In this document: one piece after another, positions 46,654-56,056 of the stretch
How positions within the stretch are numbered: position 1 is the first letter of the stretch
How the letters are laid out: each line of letters starts with the position of its first letter
DNA from: Desulfobacteraceae bacterium UBA2174
GTDB lineage: Bacteria; Desulfobacterota; Desulfobacteria; Desulfobacterales; UBA2174
Assembly (NCBI GenBank): GCA_002327445.1
Contig: DCWA01000031.1
Span: forward strand, 22,726 to 81,590
Length of the DNA stretch: 58,865 nucleotides
Direction: 5' to 3'
The notes under the pieces: generated by a model
The model's database searches: none
What the model saw: only the letters and a program-made list of their open reading frames with translations
Told to the model about the DNA's origin: nothing
Position numbers and translations under genes: made by a program

Positions 46654-47322
46654 ATGCGACTTCCCTTTCTATCCATGCTAAGCACCGCGCCGTTTGACAG
46701 TCTGCAGGAGCACGCCGACAAGGTGCAGGACTGCGCCATCGCCTTCCAGCAGGCCATCGAGTGCCATGTCTCCAGGAACTGCCAGCGGTTCGAGGAATTC
46801 CGCCAGGAGGTGATTCGGTTCGAGCAGGAGGCCGACGCCATCAAACGCCGCATTCGGGGGCATCTGCCCAAGGGAACGCTGCTGCCGGTGGACAAGTTTC
46901 AGCTTTTTCGCTACCTGCGCGAACAGGATAGCGTCCTCGACGCCCTTGAAGATGTGATGGACTGGATTTCGTACCGTGATGAACCCGGCATCCCGGAGAG
47001 CTTGCAAAAGGATTTCTTCCTGCTGGTGGATGCCGTGGTCGATCCCGTCGAAGAGCTGGGGCGCATGATCGCCGCCGCTCGCACCTACTTTCGCCGCTTT
47101 CGGGAACCGGATCGGGTGCGGGTCAAGGAGATGGTGCGCCATCTGCGCCATTTGGAACACGAAGCCGACTTGATTGAAGATCAGCTCAAACGAAAGATTT
47201 TTCAAGGCATCGGCGACGCGACCACCGTTTTCCACATGGTGCGGTTGGCGGAAATCATCGGTTCCATCGCAGACCACGTCGAGAACGCCGGCGACATGAT
47301 GCGGGCCATGGTGGCCAAGTAG
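46654..47322 (+). CDS. DUF47 / PhoU-like protein (phosphate transport accessory)
   Basis: A 222-residue all-helical protein of the DUF47 family (TIGR00153 type). Hallmarks are the acidic helix VIRFEQEADAIKRRIRGHLP, KGTLLPVDKFQLFRYLREQD and VLDALEDVMDWISYR, then a repeat of the motif as LRHLEHEADLIEDQLKRKIF. These proteins resemble PhoU and are often encoded beside Pit-type phosphate transporters. No transporter gene is present here. No strong Shine-Dalgarno precedes the ATG. Confidence 0.88.
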   Translation: MRLPFLSMLSTAPFDSLQEHADKVQDCAIAFQQAIECHVSRNCQRFEEFRQEVIRFEQEADAIKRRIRGHLPKGTLLPVDKFQLFRYLREQDSVLDALEDVMDWISYRDEPGIPESLQKDFFLLVDAVVDPVEELGRMIAAARTYFRRFREPDRVRVKEMVRHLRHLEHEADLIEDQLKRKIFQGIGDATTVFHMVRLAEIIGSIADHVENAGDMMRAMVAK

Positions 47323-47405
47323 GTTTCTTTTCAGACTGCCGGGGCGGTGGAAGGCGCTTTGCGCCCATTCCGCTCTTCGGCACGCAGAGTCGGGGAGAAG
47401 ACTTG

Positions 47406-48422
47406 ATGAAGGCGCTCACTTACGACGATGTGCTCCTCGTGCCTTCCTACAATCATTGGGAGTCGAGAAAAGTTGTCGATATATCGATGACTTGCAAAAA
47501 GACGAAGCTCTGTTTGGAACTGCCGGTGATGACCGCCAACATGGACACCATCACCGAGGCGGAAATGGCCGACTTCATCGGCGCCAAGGGAGGGATCGGC
47601 GTTTTGCACCGCTTCATGCCGATTGGCGAAAACGTGGCGATTTTCAAGCGGTGCCGTTTCCCCGCCTTCGTTTCCATCGGGTGCACCGAGCAGGATTTCG
47701 AGCGTGCCGAGGCCTTGAGGGATGCCGGGGCGGCCTATTTCTGCATTGACGTGGCGCACGCCCATGCCAGGTACGTCGGCAAGACGCTCAAAATCCTGCG
47801 CCATTTGGTGGGCGATGAGGCATGCATCATGGCCGGCAATGTGGCCACCTATGCCGGGGCGGACTTTCTGGCTTCACACGGGGCTGACATCATCAAGGTG
47901 GGCATCGGCGGCGGAAGCGTCTGCACGACCCGCCTGAAGACCGGATTCGGGGTGCCCAACCTGACGGCCATCCACAACTGCGCCCGGGTGGACCGGTCCA
48001 TCGTGGCTGACGGCGGGATTCGGTCTCCTGGCGATATGGTCAAGGCCCTGGCTTTTGGCGCAGACTTCGTCATGATCGGAAAGATGCTGGCCGGCTCCCA
48101 GCCCACTCCGGGCCAGGTGCTCGAAAGAACCGGCCCGGATGGGAAAATGCGGCGCGTGAAGGTGTATCGGGGAATGGCCAGCGCGGAGGTGGCCGACGAT
48201 TACCGCGGGGGCATTGCCGAATGGAAAACCGCCGAGGGAATCGCCGTAGAAGTTCCCTATCGACCGGATGCCGACCGGATCATCGCCGATATCGTTGGCG
48301 GGCTGCGGTCCGGGCTGACATACGGCGGGGCGATGACGATCCGGGAACTGCAAAGAAAGCTCGACTATATCGAGATCACACCGGTCGGCCGAATCGAGAG
48401 TTTGCCTCACGCCCTTCTCTAA
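47406..48422 (+). CDS. GMP reductase / IMP dehydrogenase family enzyme, probably GuaC
   Basis: A 338-residue TIM-barrel enzyme starting at ATG 47406 (GGGAGAAG upstream). It has TYDDVLLVPSYN, the phosphate loop and catalytic Cys in VGIGGGSVCTTRLKTGFG, ADGGIRSPGDMVKALAFGAD and the flap VYRGMASAEVADDYRGG. No CBS domains are inserted, and the SAEVADDYRGG...AEGIAVEVPYR block resembles GMP reductase more than IMP dehydrogenase. The usual GIGPGS loop reads GIGGGS. Its stop codon shares bases with the stop of the convergent gene. Confidence 0.85.
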   Translation: MKALTYDDVLLVPSYNHWESRKVVDISMTCKKTKLCLELPVMTANMDTITEAEMADFIGAKGGIGVLHRFMPIGENVAIFKRCRFPAFVSIGCTEQDFERAEALRDAGAAYFCIDVAHAHARYVGKTLKILRHLVGDEACIMAGNVATYAGADFLASHGADIIKVGIGGGSVCTTRLKTGFGVPNLTAIHNCARVDRSIVADGGIRSPGDMVKALAFGADFVMIGKMLAGSQPTPGQVLERTGPDGKMRRVKVYRGMASAEVADDYRGGIAEWKTAEGIAVEVPYRPDADRIIADIVGGLRSGLTYGGAMTIRELQRKLDYIEITPVGRIESLPHALL

Positions 48423-49936
48423 TCCCGCGTCTTGGCCTGCTTCAGGCCGTTCTTCTTGATCCTTTTCTCGCTGGCTGCAATTTCCGGGGATATCCGCCAC
48501 GTCCACATGGGCGAAACGAGGTAGATGATCATGCATCCGAGGGTGAAGTAGCCGAAGTAGGGTGTGAACAACAGCAGAAGGGCCAGCACGAGCCAAAAGC
48601 CGACAAACAGCGGCCGGCGGTTCATCAGGCGACCAAAATGCAGGTAGCGAAGTGGATACAGGTTCATCCAGATCGCCGCAAAAATCATGACCCCCACGCA
48701 GAACAGGCTCCAGAAGCGTATTTCTTCCGGGGTGCCTTCGGCAGCGGCCTGTTGGAACATGATCAGCGGAGCCACCACCAGCAAGGCCCCGGCCGGTGAC
48801 GGGAGCCCCTTGAAAAATCCGGGAATGGGATTTTTGTCCAGGGTAAAGTAAACGAGGCGGGCGATCCCGCCGGCGGCGTAGGCGATGGCCGCCCACCCCA
48901 GCGGCAGGCCCGCGGTGGCCGAGGGCGCCGCTGCTCTGGCAACCAGGTAGAAAACCCAGGCCGGCACGATGCAAAAGCTGATGCCGTCGGCCACGTCATC
49001 CAAAATGCCGCCGAGGGTGACCCGGCTCCCGGAGGTTCGGGGATCCACCGGTTCGGTCAGCCCCAGACGCCGGGCAAGAGTCCCGTCGAGTTTGTCGAAA
49101 AGGGCCGCCCCGATGAGGATCAGGTATGCTTCGCGGATACGGCCCTGGTAGGCGAAAAAAACCGCCAGAAGACCCATCAGGGCGTTCAGGATGGTCAGCG
49201 CATTGGGGAAGAAGGTGAGGATTTGACGCCGGAGACGCTCCTCGCCCAGGCACAGCTCGTCGAGGCAGTAGGTGCCGTACTTGCGCGTGTAACCGGCAAT
49301 GGAGCCCAGATTGATGATCAGGAAGATGATTTCAATGAAAAAGAGCCCTCTCTGGGGGATGTTGCCCAACCATGAGATCCAGAAATAAATCGGAGAGGGA
49401 GGCCCTTGGGGGACATAGAAGGCGTAAGCGTAGAGCAGGGCGCCCACCGGTGCGGCCACCATGGTGCGCAGACGATTCAACTCGCTGCTTTCCGGCTCCT
49501 GCCCCTGGCGAATGGCGAACCCGCGCATGAAATGCGCGAAATTGTCACGGATCAGGACGGTTACGCTGAGAATGAGCACCAGGATGGCGTGAAGCAGTTC
49601 GGTCCGTGTGTAAGTCGGCGAGATAACCGTCAATCGCCAAGTGACTCCCACGGCCACCAAGGGAAAGATGATCGAATAGACGACCTTGTCCAGGATGCGG
49701 TCGGCCAGTTGAGCCAGCGTCGGATGAGGCGGAAAACGGGCCGCGAACCAGCCGTCAACCAGATCGAATACCATGCTGATGCACAGCAGGACCATGCCGA
49801 GGGTGTAAATGACCGGGTCCCGGAGCCACATCACCGCAATGGCACAGATCAGCGCACCGAAGGCCAATGCGGGGCGCGTGTACACCAGGACAGCCGTCAA
49901 GCGGCGGGAAATCATGAATTGTTTAGGCAATCTCAA
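48419..49936 (-). CDS. Tandem CDP-alcohol phosphatidyltransferase-like membrane protein
   Basis: A 505-residue polytopic membrane protein with two copies of the CDP-alcohol phosphatidyltransferase fold. The C-terminal copy has a complete motif: DKLDGTLARR, a longer spacer, then GGILDDVADG. The N-terminal copy is altered: DLVDGWFAARFPPHPTLAQL continues ADRILDK, where Ala replaces the second-half Gly and the AR pair is disrupted. Single-domain enzymes are about 200 residues. The product would be a phospholipid. The start is uncertain: TTG 49936, TTG 49930 (7 nt from GAGGA) or ATG 49915. Its stop overlaps that of the guaC-like gene in a shared CTAA. Confidence 0.82.
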   Translation of the reverse strand: MRLPKQFMISRRLTAVLVYTRPALAFGALICAIAVMWLRDPVIYTLGMVLLCISMVFDLVDGWFAARFPPHPTLAQLADRILDKVVYSIIFPLVAVGVTWRLTVISPTYTRTELLHAILVLILSVTVLIRDNFAHFMRGFAIRQGQEPESSELNRLRTMVAAPVGALLYAYAFYVPQGPPSPIYFWISWLGNIPQRGLFFIEIIFLIINLGSIAGYTRKYGTYCLDELCLGEERLRRQILTFFPNALTILNALMGLLAVFFAYQGRIREAYLILIGAALFDKLDGTLARRLGLTEPVDPRTSGSRVTLGGILDDVADGISFCIVPAWVFYLVARAAAPSATAGLPLGWAAIAYAAGGIARLVYFTLDKNPIPGFFKGLPSPAGALLVVAPLIMFQQAAAEGTPEEIRFWSLFCVGVMIFAAIWMNLYPLRYLHFGRLMNRRPLFVGFWLVLALLLLFTPYFGYFTLGCMIIYLVSPMWTWRISPEIAASEKRIKKNGLKQAKTRD

Positions 49937-50177
49937 ATCCTCTGGCCATCTGTGCCCGCTCTGCCGTCAGGCGCACGCGGGACGGTTGCATTGGAGTTCA
50001 GGTCGATTCAAAGTGCAGCATAGTAGGACAAGCGGGTGCCCGGTGTCAATTTGAACCGATTCGACCTCGTCCGCAGTAGTTGCCTTCCTTTTATAATTGG
50101 GATAAGAAAACGGTCCGTCGCCTGCGTTTTGAGCTTGACGATGTCCATGTTGAACCGGTGAGGAGAAAGAAAAACTT

Positions 50178-50984
50178 ATGCCCGACCGCGCGTACCTGAT
50201 GGAGAGCGCCACCGAAATCGAACGCCTCGAAATGAAGACCCGTGGTGAAGACGTGATCGACCAGGCTTTGTGGGCGGGGATCAAGCCGGGGCAGCGGGTG
50301 GCCGATATCGGCTGCGGCAGCGGCAAAACCAGCTTCCACCTTCTCGAGTTGGTCCAGCCGGGCGGAGAAGTGGTTGGCATCGACGCTTCGGCAGAGCGTA
50401 TCGCCTACGCCCGTCGGACATACGTACACCCCAGTCTATCCTTCGTGTGCCATGATTTTCTTGAACCGCTCAATGATTTGGGTGGATTCGATTTCATTTG
50501 GATCCGTTTTATTCTTGAACACTATCGAAAAGAGAGTATGACAATCGTTCAAGGGGCCTATGATTTGCTCAATCAGGGAGGAATTTTGTGCCTGATTGAT
50601 TTGGATCATAACTGCCTCAGCCATCACGAACTTCCTTCCAGCCTTGCTCGCACGTTAGAGGATGTGATGAAAAATCTAGCGCAGCTGGAAAATTTCGATC
50701 CATTCGCAGGCCGCAAGCTCTATGCGCATCTTTATGATCTGAAAATGTTAAACATTCAAGTAGATATGCGGCCCCATAATTTGATTTACGGTGACTTGAG
50801 AGAATCGGATCGCTTTAACTGGGAGCAAAAGATGTTGATGGCTGCCCAGAAATCTGGCTTTCTTTTTGAAAAGTATTACGAAAATGGGGCAGAAGGGTTT
50901 TGTCATGACTTTCAACGCTACTTTTTAGACCCGCGTCGTTTTACTTATACCCCCATGATTCTTTGTCGCGGAGAAAAACCTTGA
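50178..50984 (+). CDS. Class I SAM-dependent methyltransferase
   Basis: A 268-residue methyltransferase with the Rossmann motif I VADIGCGSGKTSFHLLEL, motif II GEVVGIDAS and a post-motif region GFDFIWIRFILEHY. The substrate is unknown. GAGGAGAAAG precedes the ATG. The first 270 bp are GC-rich like the rest of the chromosome. From about 50450 the gene becomes AT-rich (about 43% GC by eye) with different codon preference, although the frame stays open. It may be the border of an acquired segment. The IS1380-type element starts 44 nt after its stop. Confidence 0.85.
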   Translation: MPDRAYLMESATEIERLEMKTRGEDVIDQALWAGIKPGQRVADIGCGSGKTSFHLLELVQPGGEVVGIDASAERIAYARRTYVHPSLSFVCHDFLEPLNDLGGFDFIWIRFILEHYRKESMTIVQGAYDLLNQGGILCLIDLDHNCLSHHELPSSLARTLEDVMKNLAQLENFDPFAGRKLYAHLYDLKMLNIQVDMRPHNLIYGDLRESDRFNWEQKMLMAAQKSGFLFEKYYENGAEGFCHDFQRYFLDPRRFTYTPMILCRGEKP

Positions 50985-51240
50985 TTTGCCAAATATCTTC
51001 ATTCATATTTTAGTTATGAACCTGTTTCCGTGGCACGAAAACTGCAGACAGATGTCAGTAGATGTTTTTAACGTTCTTTGACAACTTCCATCGGCTTTTC
51101 GCTCGGTTTTTCAAGCCGCAAAGCAGGACCGGGCTCCTGATTTCATTGCATCTGCAAATAGCAGCACGGAAAAGACAACACTTTACCACTCCGGCAACAT
51201 CGGCCGGTAAAACCTTGTCTGTTCTCCGGGCTGATATCGG

Positions 51241-52334
51241 CTATGCGGTAGCCCCGCGCAGCCGGCTATCGATCGAACGCCAAAGCTCGGCAAACGGGTT
51301 CAGGCAACCGAATCCGATGTACCACTGCCGGCCACGGTAAATCAGTCGGCCGGCCATGTACATCAGGTCTTGAATGACCGTCCGGATCCGACGGCGCTCG
51401 ACGTGCTTCGAGGAACGGCTTCCGGGCAGCTTGATCCCTCTTCGGCGAGCTTCTTCAAGACTCTGCCGACCGATGATGCGCAATGCATTGTAGGCGACCA
51501 TCGCCAAATGCAGCACCAAGCTGTTGCTGGCAAACCGTCCGCTTGGCAACCGTTCGATATCCATATCGGTTTTCAGTTCGCTGTGGTACTGCTCGCTGGT
51601 GCCATGATCATGATACAGGTCGATGACTTCCCGCGCCGGCATATCCACCAGGGAGCACCAGTAGGTTTGCACCTCGATATCCGGAAACACCAGTTGCCGA
51701 CCTTTTTTGTCGATGGTGCGCTCGATCACCTTGAAAACGATCGGATACGGCAATGGCTGTCCGTTGACTCCAACGCCGGTCTTGCCGATCCAAACGCGCT
51801 TTCCCTTGCGAGCCGGTACGCAATCGCCGCAACGGCGGGCCAAATCCAGCCAAGCCATCGGCGACTCCCGGCGCAGGTTGCGCTTGATGATGAAATGAAC
51901 ATTGTCGCGCTGCACATCGGCAAAGTTGTCCTGACTGTCGTTTCCCGAATCCAGGCGCATCAGCACCGGCGCCGGGGTGATCTGGCGCACATAGCCGATG
52001 GTTTGAGCGATAAACTCCGGTGTCCCGTTTTGACAATGCTGGCTGCCGATGCGCAATTGGAGGTTGGCCAGATACCCTTCGGCCCCCAAGTAGGCGAAAA
52101 TCGGGGCATAGCCGTCGCAGCCTTTGTAGGTGCGCGAAACCCCCTCTTTCTGGGTTTTTGAGTTGTCAAAGGGGCTTACATCAATATCCAATGGTAAAAA
52201 CGGCCCGCAACTGGTTTCGATGGGCGTCAATGCGGGAGCCGCCGTCTTGACCAGTTTGGCCGATTCCTCGGCTAAAATCGTCTCGACGCTATGACCGAGC
52301 AAATCGATTCGCTGGCGCAATGTGACTGCCGACG
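51241..52334 (-). pseudogene. IS1380-family transposase, C-terminal part (disrupted)
   Basis: This is the larger part of a DDE transposase broken by the inner insertion. It reads on from TLRQRIDLLGHSVETILAEE, then IDVSPFDNSKTQKEGVSRTY, APVLMRLDSGNDSQDNFADV and YHDHGTSEQYHSELKTDMDI, which are IS1380-type catalytic blocks. An open frame begins in the inner IS at 52383 and could yield a hybrid protein lacking the first 97 or so residues. Joining it to the N-terminal piece (53805-54088) and removing one copy of the 10 bp duplication restores one frame of about 455 residues. Confidence 0.88.
52325..52334. repeat. Target site duplication of inner IS, left copy
   Basis: ACTGCCGACG borders the inner element on the left and is repeated exactly at 53805-53814 on the right. 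Ten base pairs fits the IS4 superfamily. Confidence 0.92.
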
Positions 52335-53804
52335 CAATGTCATAAACTTTAGCCGATTCTTTTGTAGCATGTGTAAAATTCATTTTTACGTTTTGGTTTG
52401 TGAGGATACCTGCGCCCCGGCCGGAGCGGTTCGGTGGACTTGAAAAACAAAGCTGAGAGAGCTTGCCACAAGGTTGCCAAGGTCTCGAGGGGGCGGGTCA
52501 GCAGCAGCGGGATGGCGGATTTCATGGCCGACAAACAATGGGCGAAGTTTATCTGGCGCGGTTGCTTGAAGTCTTGATTGCGCCTGGCGATGGTTTCCCG
52601 GGCATGAAAACTGAGCATGGAGGTCAGGTTTTTGGATAAAATGCGGGCATGAAAGTCCTGCTGGACGGACAAGACGGATTTTCCGGTGAAATTTTCCAGC
52701 TCAATCCAGCACTTGCAGGTTTTGAAGTCTTCTTCCACAAACCAGCGCTGATGATAGAGTTCGCCAAATATTTCAAATGGATAACCGGTTGTGTCGTTCA
52801 AGGATGTCAGCAGCGCTTCGGTTTCTCCCGTTGGCAGTTCGATGCGGATCAGTCGAAGCGGAAACGAACCGATGTGGATGCCATGGCGCAGGCAACGGGT
52901 TTTTTCCACCGGTGCAAGCGGCAGGCGGATGATTTGCTCGCGTTTGGAGGATTTGAGAAACTGCCGGACGCATTTCCAGTTGGAGGGCATGCGGGCGCAA
53001 AAGTCGGCTCCGAGGGAAAGGACTAAATCGAACAGCCAGAGGCAGGCGTAACCTCGGTCGAGCAGGACGAGGTCGCCGGCGACGAGTTTGGCAAGATGCA
53101 TCACTGCCAGATCGCGCTCTCCCTGACTTACAGGAGCGATAATTGCATCGCAAGAGATCCGGTTGAGCGGATCATAGAGCTGCGATACCCTGGCCAAGGG
53201 GCGATTGCCGCGGTTTTTCGGTGTTCGCGGATCGAAGTACTCGGCGATGCGATCGATTTCGGGCAGGCGCAAGGTGGTGCCGTCGATGACTTTCAGGAAG
53301 AAGCCGTGCCATGTGTTTGCCGCAAAGTGAGCATGGAAGTAATTGACCAAACGGCTGTTCAGATCGATCAAGGCGCTGTAGGCCAGTTTCATGCGCGCTT
53401 TGCACCACGCCATTTTGGTAACGATGTTTTCAGCGATATCAAGGCCTTTTACGGCCTTGAAGAAGCTGTCGAGTTCTTTTTCATAGGAGCCGGTGGAGAA
53501 GCCGAGGAGAAAATAAATGGCAAAGTGAAAGGGAATCTTGCGGTTTCTGGAGAAGTCTTTTTCCGAGTTGCGGTGCTTGATGCAGAATTCGGGGCTGGTA
53601 ACGATATTTCTAAAAAATTCAATAAGTTTGGCATAGGATTGGCAAAGCAACCTCCGTGCCAATGTTATCGTTTTTCAAAGAATTTTTTGACATTTTTTCT
53701 CCTTTCGATGAAAAAAAGATGGGTTTTCGAGCTGTTCCCGGGATAGCAGAATACGCTGAAAAGTCAATGAATTCATCAGGTTTTAGCCTAAGTTTATGAC
53801 ATTG
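52335..53804. mobile_element. IS4-family insertion sequence, complete, 1470 bp
   Basis: The ends are inverted repeats: CAATGTCATAAACTT at the left (52335-52349) and its exact complement at the right (53790-53804). They are flanked by a perfect 10 bp target duplication. The single gene spans nearly the whole element and its stop codon lies inside the left repeat. The matching duplication and intact gene point to a recent insertion into the IS1380-type transposase gene. Confidence 0.93.
52349..53662 (-). CDS. IS4-family transposase
   Basis: A 437-residue DDE transposase. The catalytic acids sit in KVIDGTTLRLP, VLLDRGYACL and the YREK signature YHQRWFVEEDFKTCK (Y, R, E and K at the expected spacing). 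This defines the IS4 family. The likely start is TTG at 53662, as no ATG fits, and no Shine-Dalgarno is evident, both common for transposases. The frame is intact, so the element may still be active. Confidence 0.92.
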   Translation of the reverse strand: MARRLLCQSYAKLIEFFRNIVTSPEFCIKHRNSEKDFSRNRKIPFHFAIYFLLGFSTGSYEKELDSFFKAVKGLDIAENIVTKMAWCKARMKLAYSALIDLNSRLVNYFHAHFAANTWHGFFLKVIDGTTLRLPEIDRIAEYFDPRTPKNRGNRPLARVSQLYDPLNRISCDAIIAPVSQGERDLAVMHLAKLVAGDLVLLDRGYACLWLFDLVLSLGADFCARMPSNWKCVRQFLKSSKREQIIRLPLAPVEKTRCLRHGIHIGSFPLRLIRIELPTGETEALLTSLNDTTGYPFEIFGELYHQRWFVEEDFKTCKCWIELENFTGKSVLSVQQDFHARILSKNLTSMLSFHARETIARRNQDFKQPRQINFAHCLSAMKSAIPLLLTRPLETLATLWQALSALFFKSTEPLRPGRRYPHKPKRKNEFYTCYKRIG

Positions 53805-53814
53805 ACTGCCGACG
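53805..53814. repeat. Target site duplication of inner IS, right copy
   Basis: ACTGCCGACG, identical to 52325-52334. Confidence 0.92.
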
Positions 53815-54088
53815 GGCACCCGGAAAGACCCAAAGCCAACTTGAAAAAGTCCGCCTTCGGACGAAACAGTTCGATGGCATCGTAGTCGGGCTTTGCAATG
53901 CTGAGAAGAGCAATCATTGAAAACAGCACATCGCTATGGGAAAATTGCCGCTGCTCAAAGCGTAGCCCATCGAAATTGTCCAGCCTGCTTTTGAGGTCGG
54001 TTTTTTGCAAAAGCGTTCCGATATGGACGATACCGCTATGGCTGACCAACCGATCGATGGTGTCCTTGATGCGAATGACAGGGCGCAT
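53805..54088 (-). pseudogene. IS1380-family transposase, N-terminal part (disrupted)
   Basis: The first 94 or so residues of the split transposase, starting at ATG 54088 with AAAGGTG about 8 nt upstream (GTG 54097 is an alternative). It contains LSRLDNFDGLRFEQ-like and FSHSDVLFSMIALLSIAKPD blocks and ends at GCPSAV, where the inner element interrupts it. The open frame runs a few codons into the IS4 end and stops. Confidence 0.88.
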
Positions 54089-54197
54089 GGCTTTCACCTT
54101 TCGAGTGAGTCGTTTTTATGCGCCCGCATACCATATTTAGCAATATATTTCAATATCTTATGTGCTATTTTAGCAGGTTTTGTGCCACGGATTAAGG

Positions 54198-56033
54198 ATG
54201 AATATAAAAAAGATGAAAAAAAATTCGGAAACTTTCAAGACAAGGGAATATGATTTCGAAAGTGAATACCAAAGACAAAAAAAAGAGACATGGCTTAAAA
54301 ATTATTTTTATACTGAATTTATTTCTCATAAGATTGAAATCGTAAGAAAAAGTATACCGGATTTCTTGGATGAGGTGGCATCGAAATATCCCTACAAAAC
54401 CGCAATAATATTTGAAGATAAGCAAATTACATATCAGGAGCTGAAAAATCAGATTGATAGGCTTGCCATAGGCCTTAGGCGCTTAGGAGTAAGCGAAGGA
54501 GATAGAGTGGGTCTTTGCTTGCCCAATATTCCCCAAGGTATAATTGCATATTTCGCAATTATCAAATTGGGAGCCTTAATGATCGCGGAAAATCCCCTTT
54601 TTTCAAAAGCGGAATTTAAATTGTTTCTGAATCGATCTCGGGCTAAGTATTTGATTGTGATAGATAAAGTTTTCGAAACAAAAATTGCTGATATTCTTGA
54701 AGAAACTCCGTTGAAAACCGTGATTACTATATCTCCGAGTGATTTTTCGTTTGAGAATGGAAATATTCAGGGAAAAAAAGAATCGCCAAAAAATAGTTGG
54801 GACAAAATTGAAATAATAGACTTTAATTTGATATTGGAAAAACATCAAGCTGAACCAATTAATGTTGAGATAGATTGGGATGCTCCTGTTTCATGTTTTC
54901 ACACGAGCGGTACCATGGGGATGCCAAAATTAGTAGTGCATTCGAACAAGGCTCTTTCATCATTGGCCCAACAACTTTGTTCGATTTTTGCCGAAAGAGA
55001 TATGACCAAAGAGATCTTCGCTTCTATTGTGCCTATTTTTCATTCTTTTGGCGCTCAAATTGTATTGACCGCTATATCTGCTGGAGCCAAAATTCACCTA
55101 ATTCCTAAACCATCCGGCGAAGCTATCCTGAAATCCATAGCAAAATTTAAACCAACTATTATACCTCTTACCCCACCAATTTTAAATGAAATGTTACATC
55201 ATCCAGACCTGCGCCAGACAAATTTGAGTTGCGTGAAGGATTTCTTCTGTGGGAGCGCATATTTGCCAGTAGAAATATTTGAATCATTCAAATCAATGGG
55301 TATCGAAATATGCGCGGGCTACGGGATGCTAGAATGTATTATGAGCATTGCCAATCCTCGAGGTCCGAAAGGAAGAAAGAAGGCTTCAAGTATTGGAATC
55401 CCCACACCCAACGTAGATGCGGTGATTTTAGGGAAAGATGGGAGGATTTGCAAGCCAGTACCTGTCGATTCTACCGGAAAAGCATTGCTTCCAGATGATG
55501 CGGATGAAAGAAGGCCTTATGTAGGCGAATTGTGTCTTAGGGCACCTCATCAGATGCTTCGTTATGATCAAGACAAAAAATTGACAAAAGCCACCATCGA
55601 CAAAAACGGTTTTGTTCATTCTAGAGACGCCGCCTATATGGATGAAGAGGGTTATTTTTACATTCTGGGAAGGAATTCAGATGTTTTTACCTGTGGGACA
55701 TCGGACGTCTTCCCGGATGAAGTAGAAGAAAGGCTCCTTATGCATCCGGCAATTCAAGATGCCTGTGTTATCGATATTCCGCACGAGATATACGGCAGCG
55801 CCCCCAAAGCATTTATTTTGTTAGCGCGTGGGCAGTCCACTACCGATTTGGAACTAAGAGATTTTTTAAAAAACAAATTAGCTACTTGGAAAATACCGGT
55901 TGAATTCGAGATCGTCACATCGCTTCCCATCAGTAGCGGGGGGAAAAAACTGAGAAGAATTCTTAGATTGAAAGATAAGAAAGAGAGATTTGGCGGAAAA
56001 TCAACGGCGCCGATAACTGATAAAAATATCTAA
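54198..56033 (+). CDS. Acyl-adenylate-forming ligase (acyl-CoA / acyl-AMP synthetase family)
   Basis: A 611-residue class I adenylate-forming enzyme that would activate a carboxylic acid, probably a fatty acid, with ATP. Motif A3 reads SCFHTSGTMGMPKLVVHSN. A5 reads AGYGMLECIM, with Leu where Thr is usual. The hinge block is GRNSDVFTCGTSDVFPDEVE, and the A10 Lys is in PISSGGKKLRRIL. The gene is AT-rich (about 37% GC by eye), unlike the chromosome. Its start, ATG 54198, lies 7 nt past the IS1380-type end and has AAGG directly before it; ATG 54213 is also possible. The native promoter seems to have been replaced by the element. Confidence 0.87.
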   Translation: MNIKKMKKNSETFKTREYDFESEYQRQKKETWLKNYFYTEFISHKIEIVRKSIPDFLDEVASKYPYKTAIIFEDKQITYQELKNQIDRLAIGLRRLGVSEGDRVGLCLPNIPQGIIAYFAIIKLGALMIAENPLFSKAEFKLFLNRSRAKYLIVIDKVFETKIADILEETPLKTVITISPSDFSFENGNIQGKKESPKNSWDKIEIIDFNLILEKHQAEPINVEIDWDAPVSCFHTSGTMGMPKLVVHSNKALSSLAQQLCSIFAERDMTKEIFASIVPIFHSFGAQIVLTAISAGAKIHLIPKPSGEAILKSIAKFKPTIIPLTPPILNEMLHHPDLRQTNLSCVKDFFCGSAYLPVEIFESFKSMGIEICAGYGMLECIMSIANPRGPKGRKKASSIGIPTPNVDAVILGKDGRICKPVPVDSTGKALLPDDADERRPYVGELCLRAPHQMLRYDQDKKLTKATIDKNGFVHSRDAAYMDEEGYFYILGRNSDVFTCGTSDVFPDEVEERLLMHPAIQDACVIDIPHEIYGSAPKAFILLARGQSTTDLELRDFLKNKLATWKIPVEFEIVTSLPISSGGKKLRRILRLKDKKERFGGKSTAPITDKNI

Positions 56034-56056
56034 AATTTATTTCTATTTACATTAAA

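Larger units (their letters stand above)
51028..54190. mobile_element. IS1380-family element, interrupted by an IS4-family insertion
   Basis: The outer ends are inverted repeats: CCGTGGCACGAAAACTGC at 51028-51045, and the complement of CCGTGGCACAAAACCTGC at 54173-54190 (16 of 18 matching). Without the inner element and one copy of its target duplication, the length is about 1.68 kb, right for IS1380. It encodes one transposase on the minus strand, now split. The 4 bp flanks (GTTT and ATTA) do not match, so no target duplication is visible. The stretch 51046-51240 is non-coding 3' sequence of the element. Confidence 0.85.
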
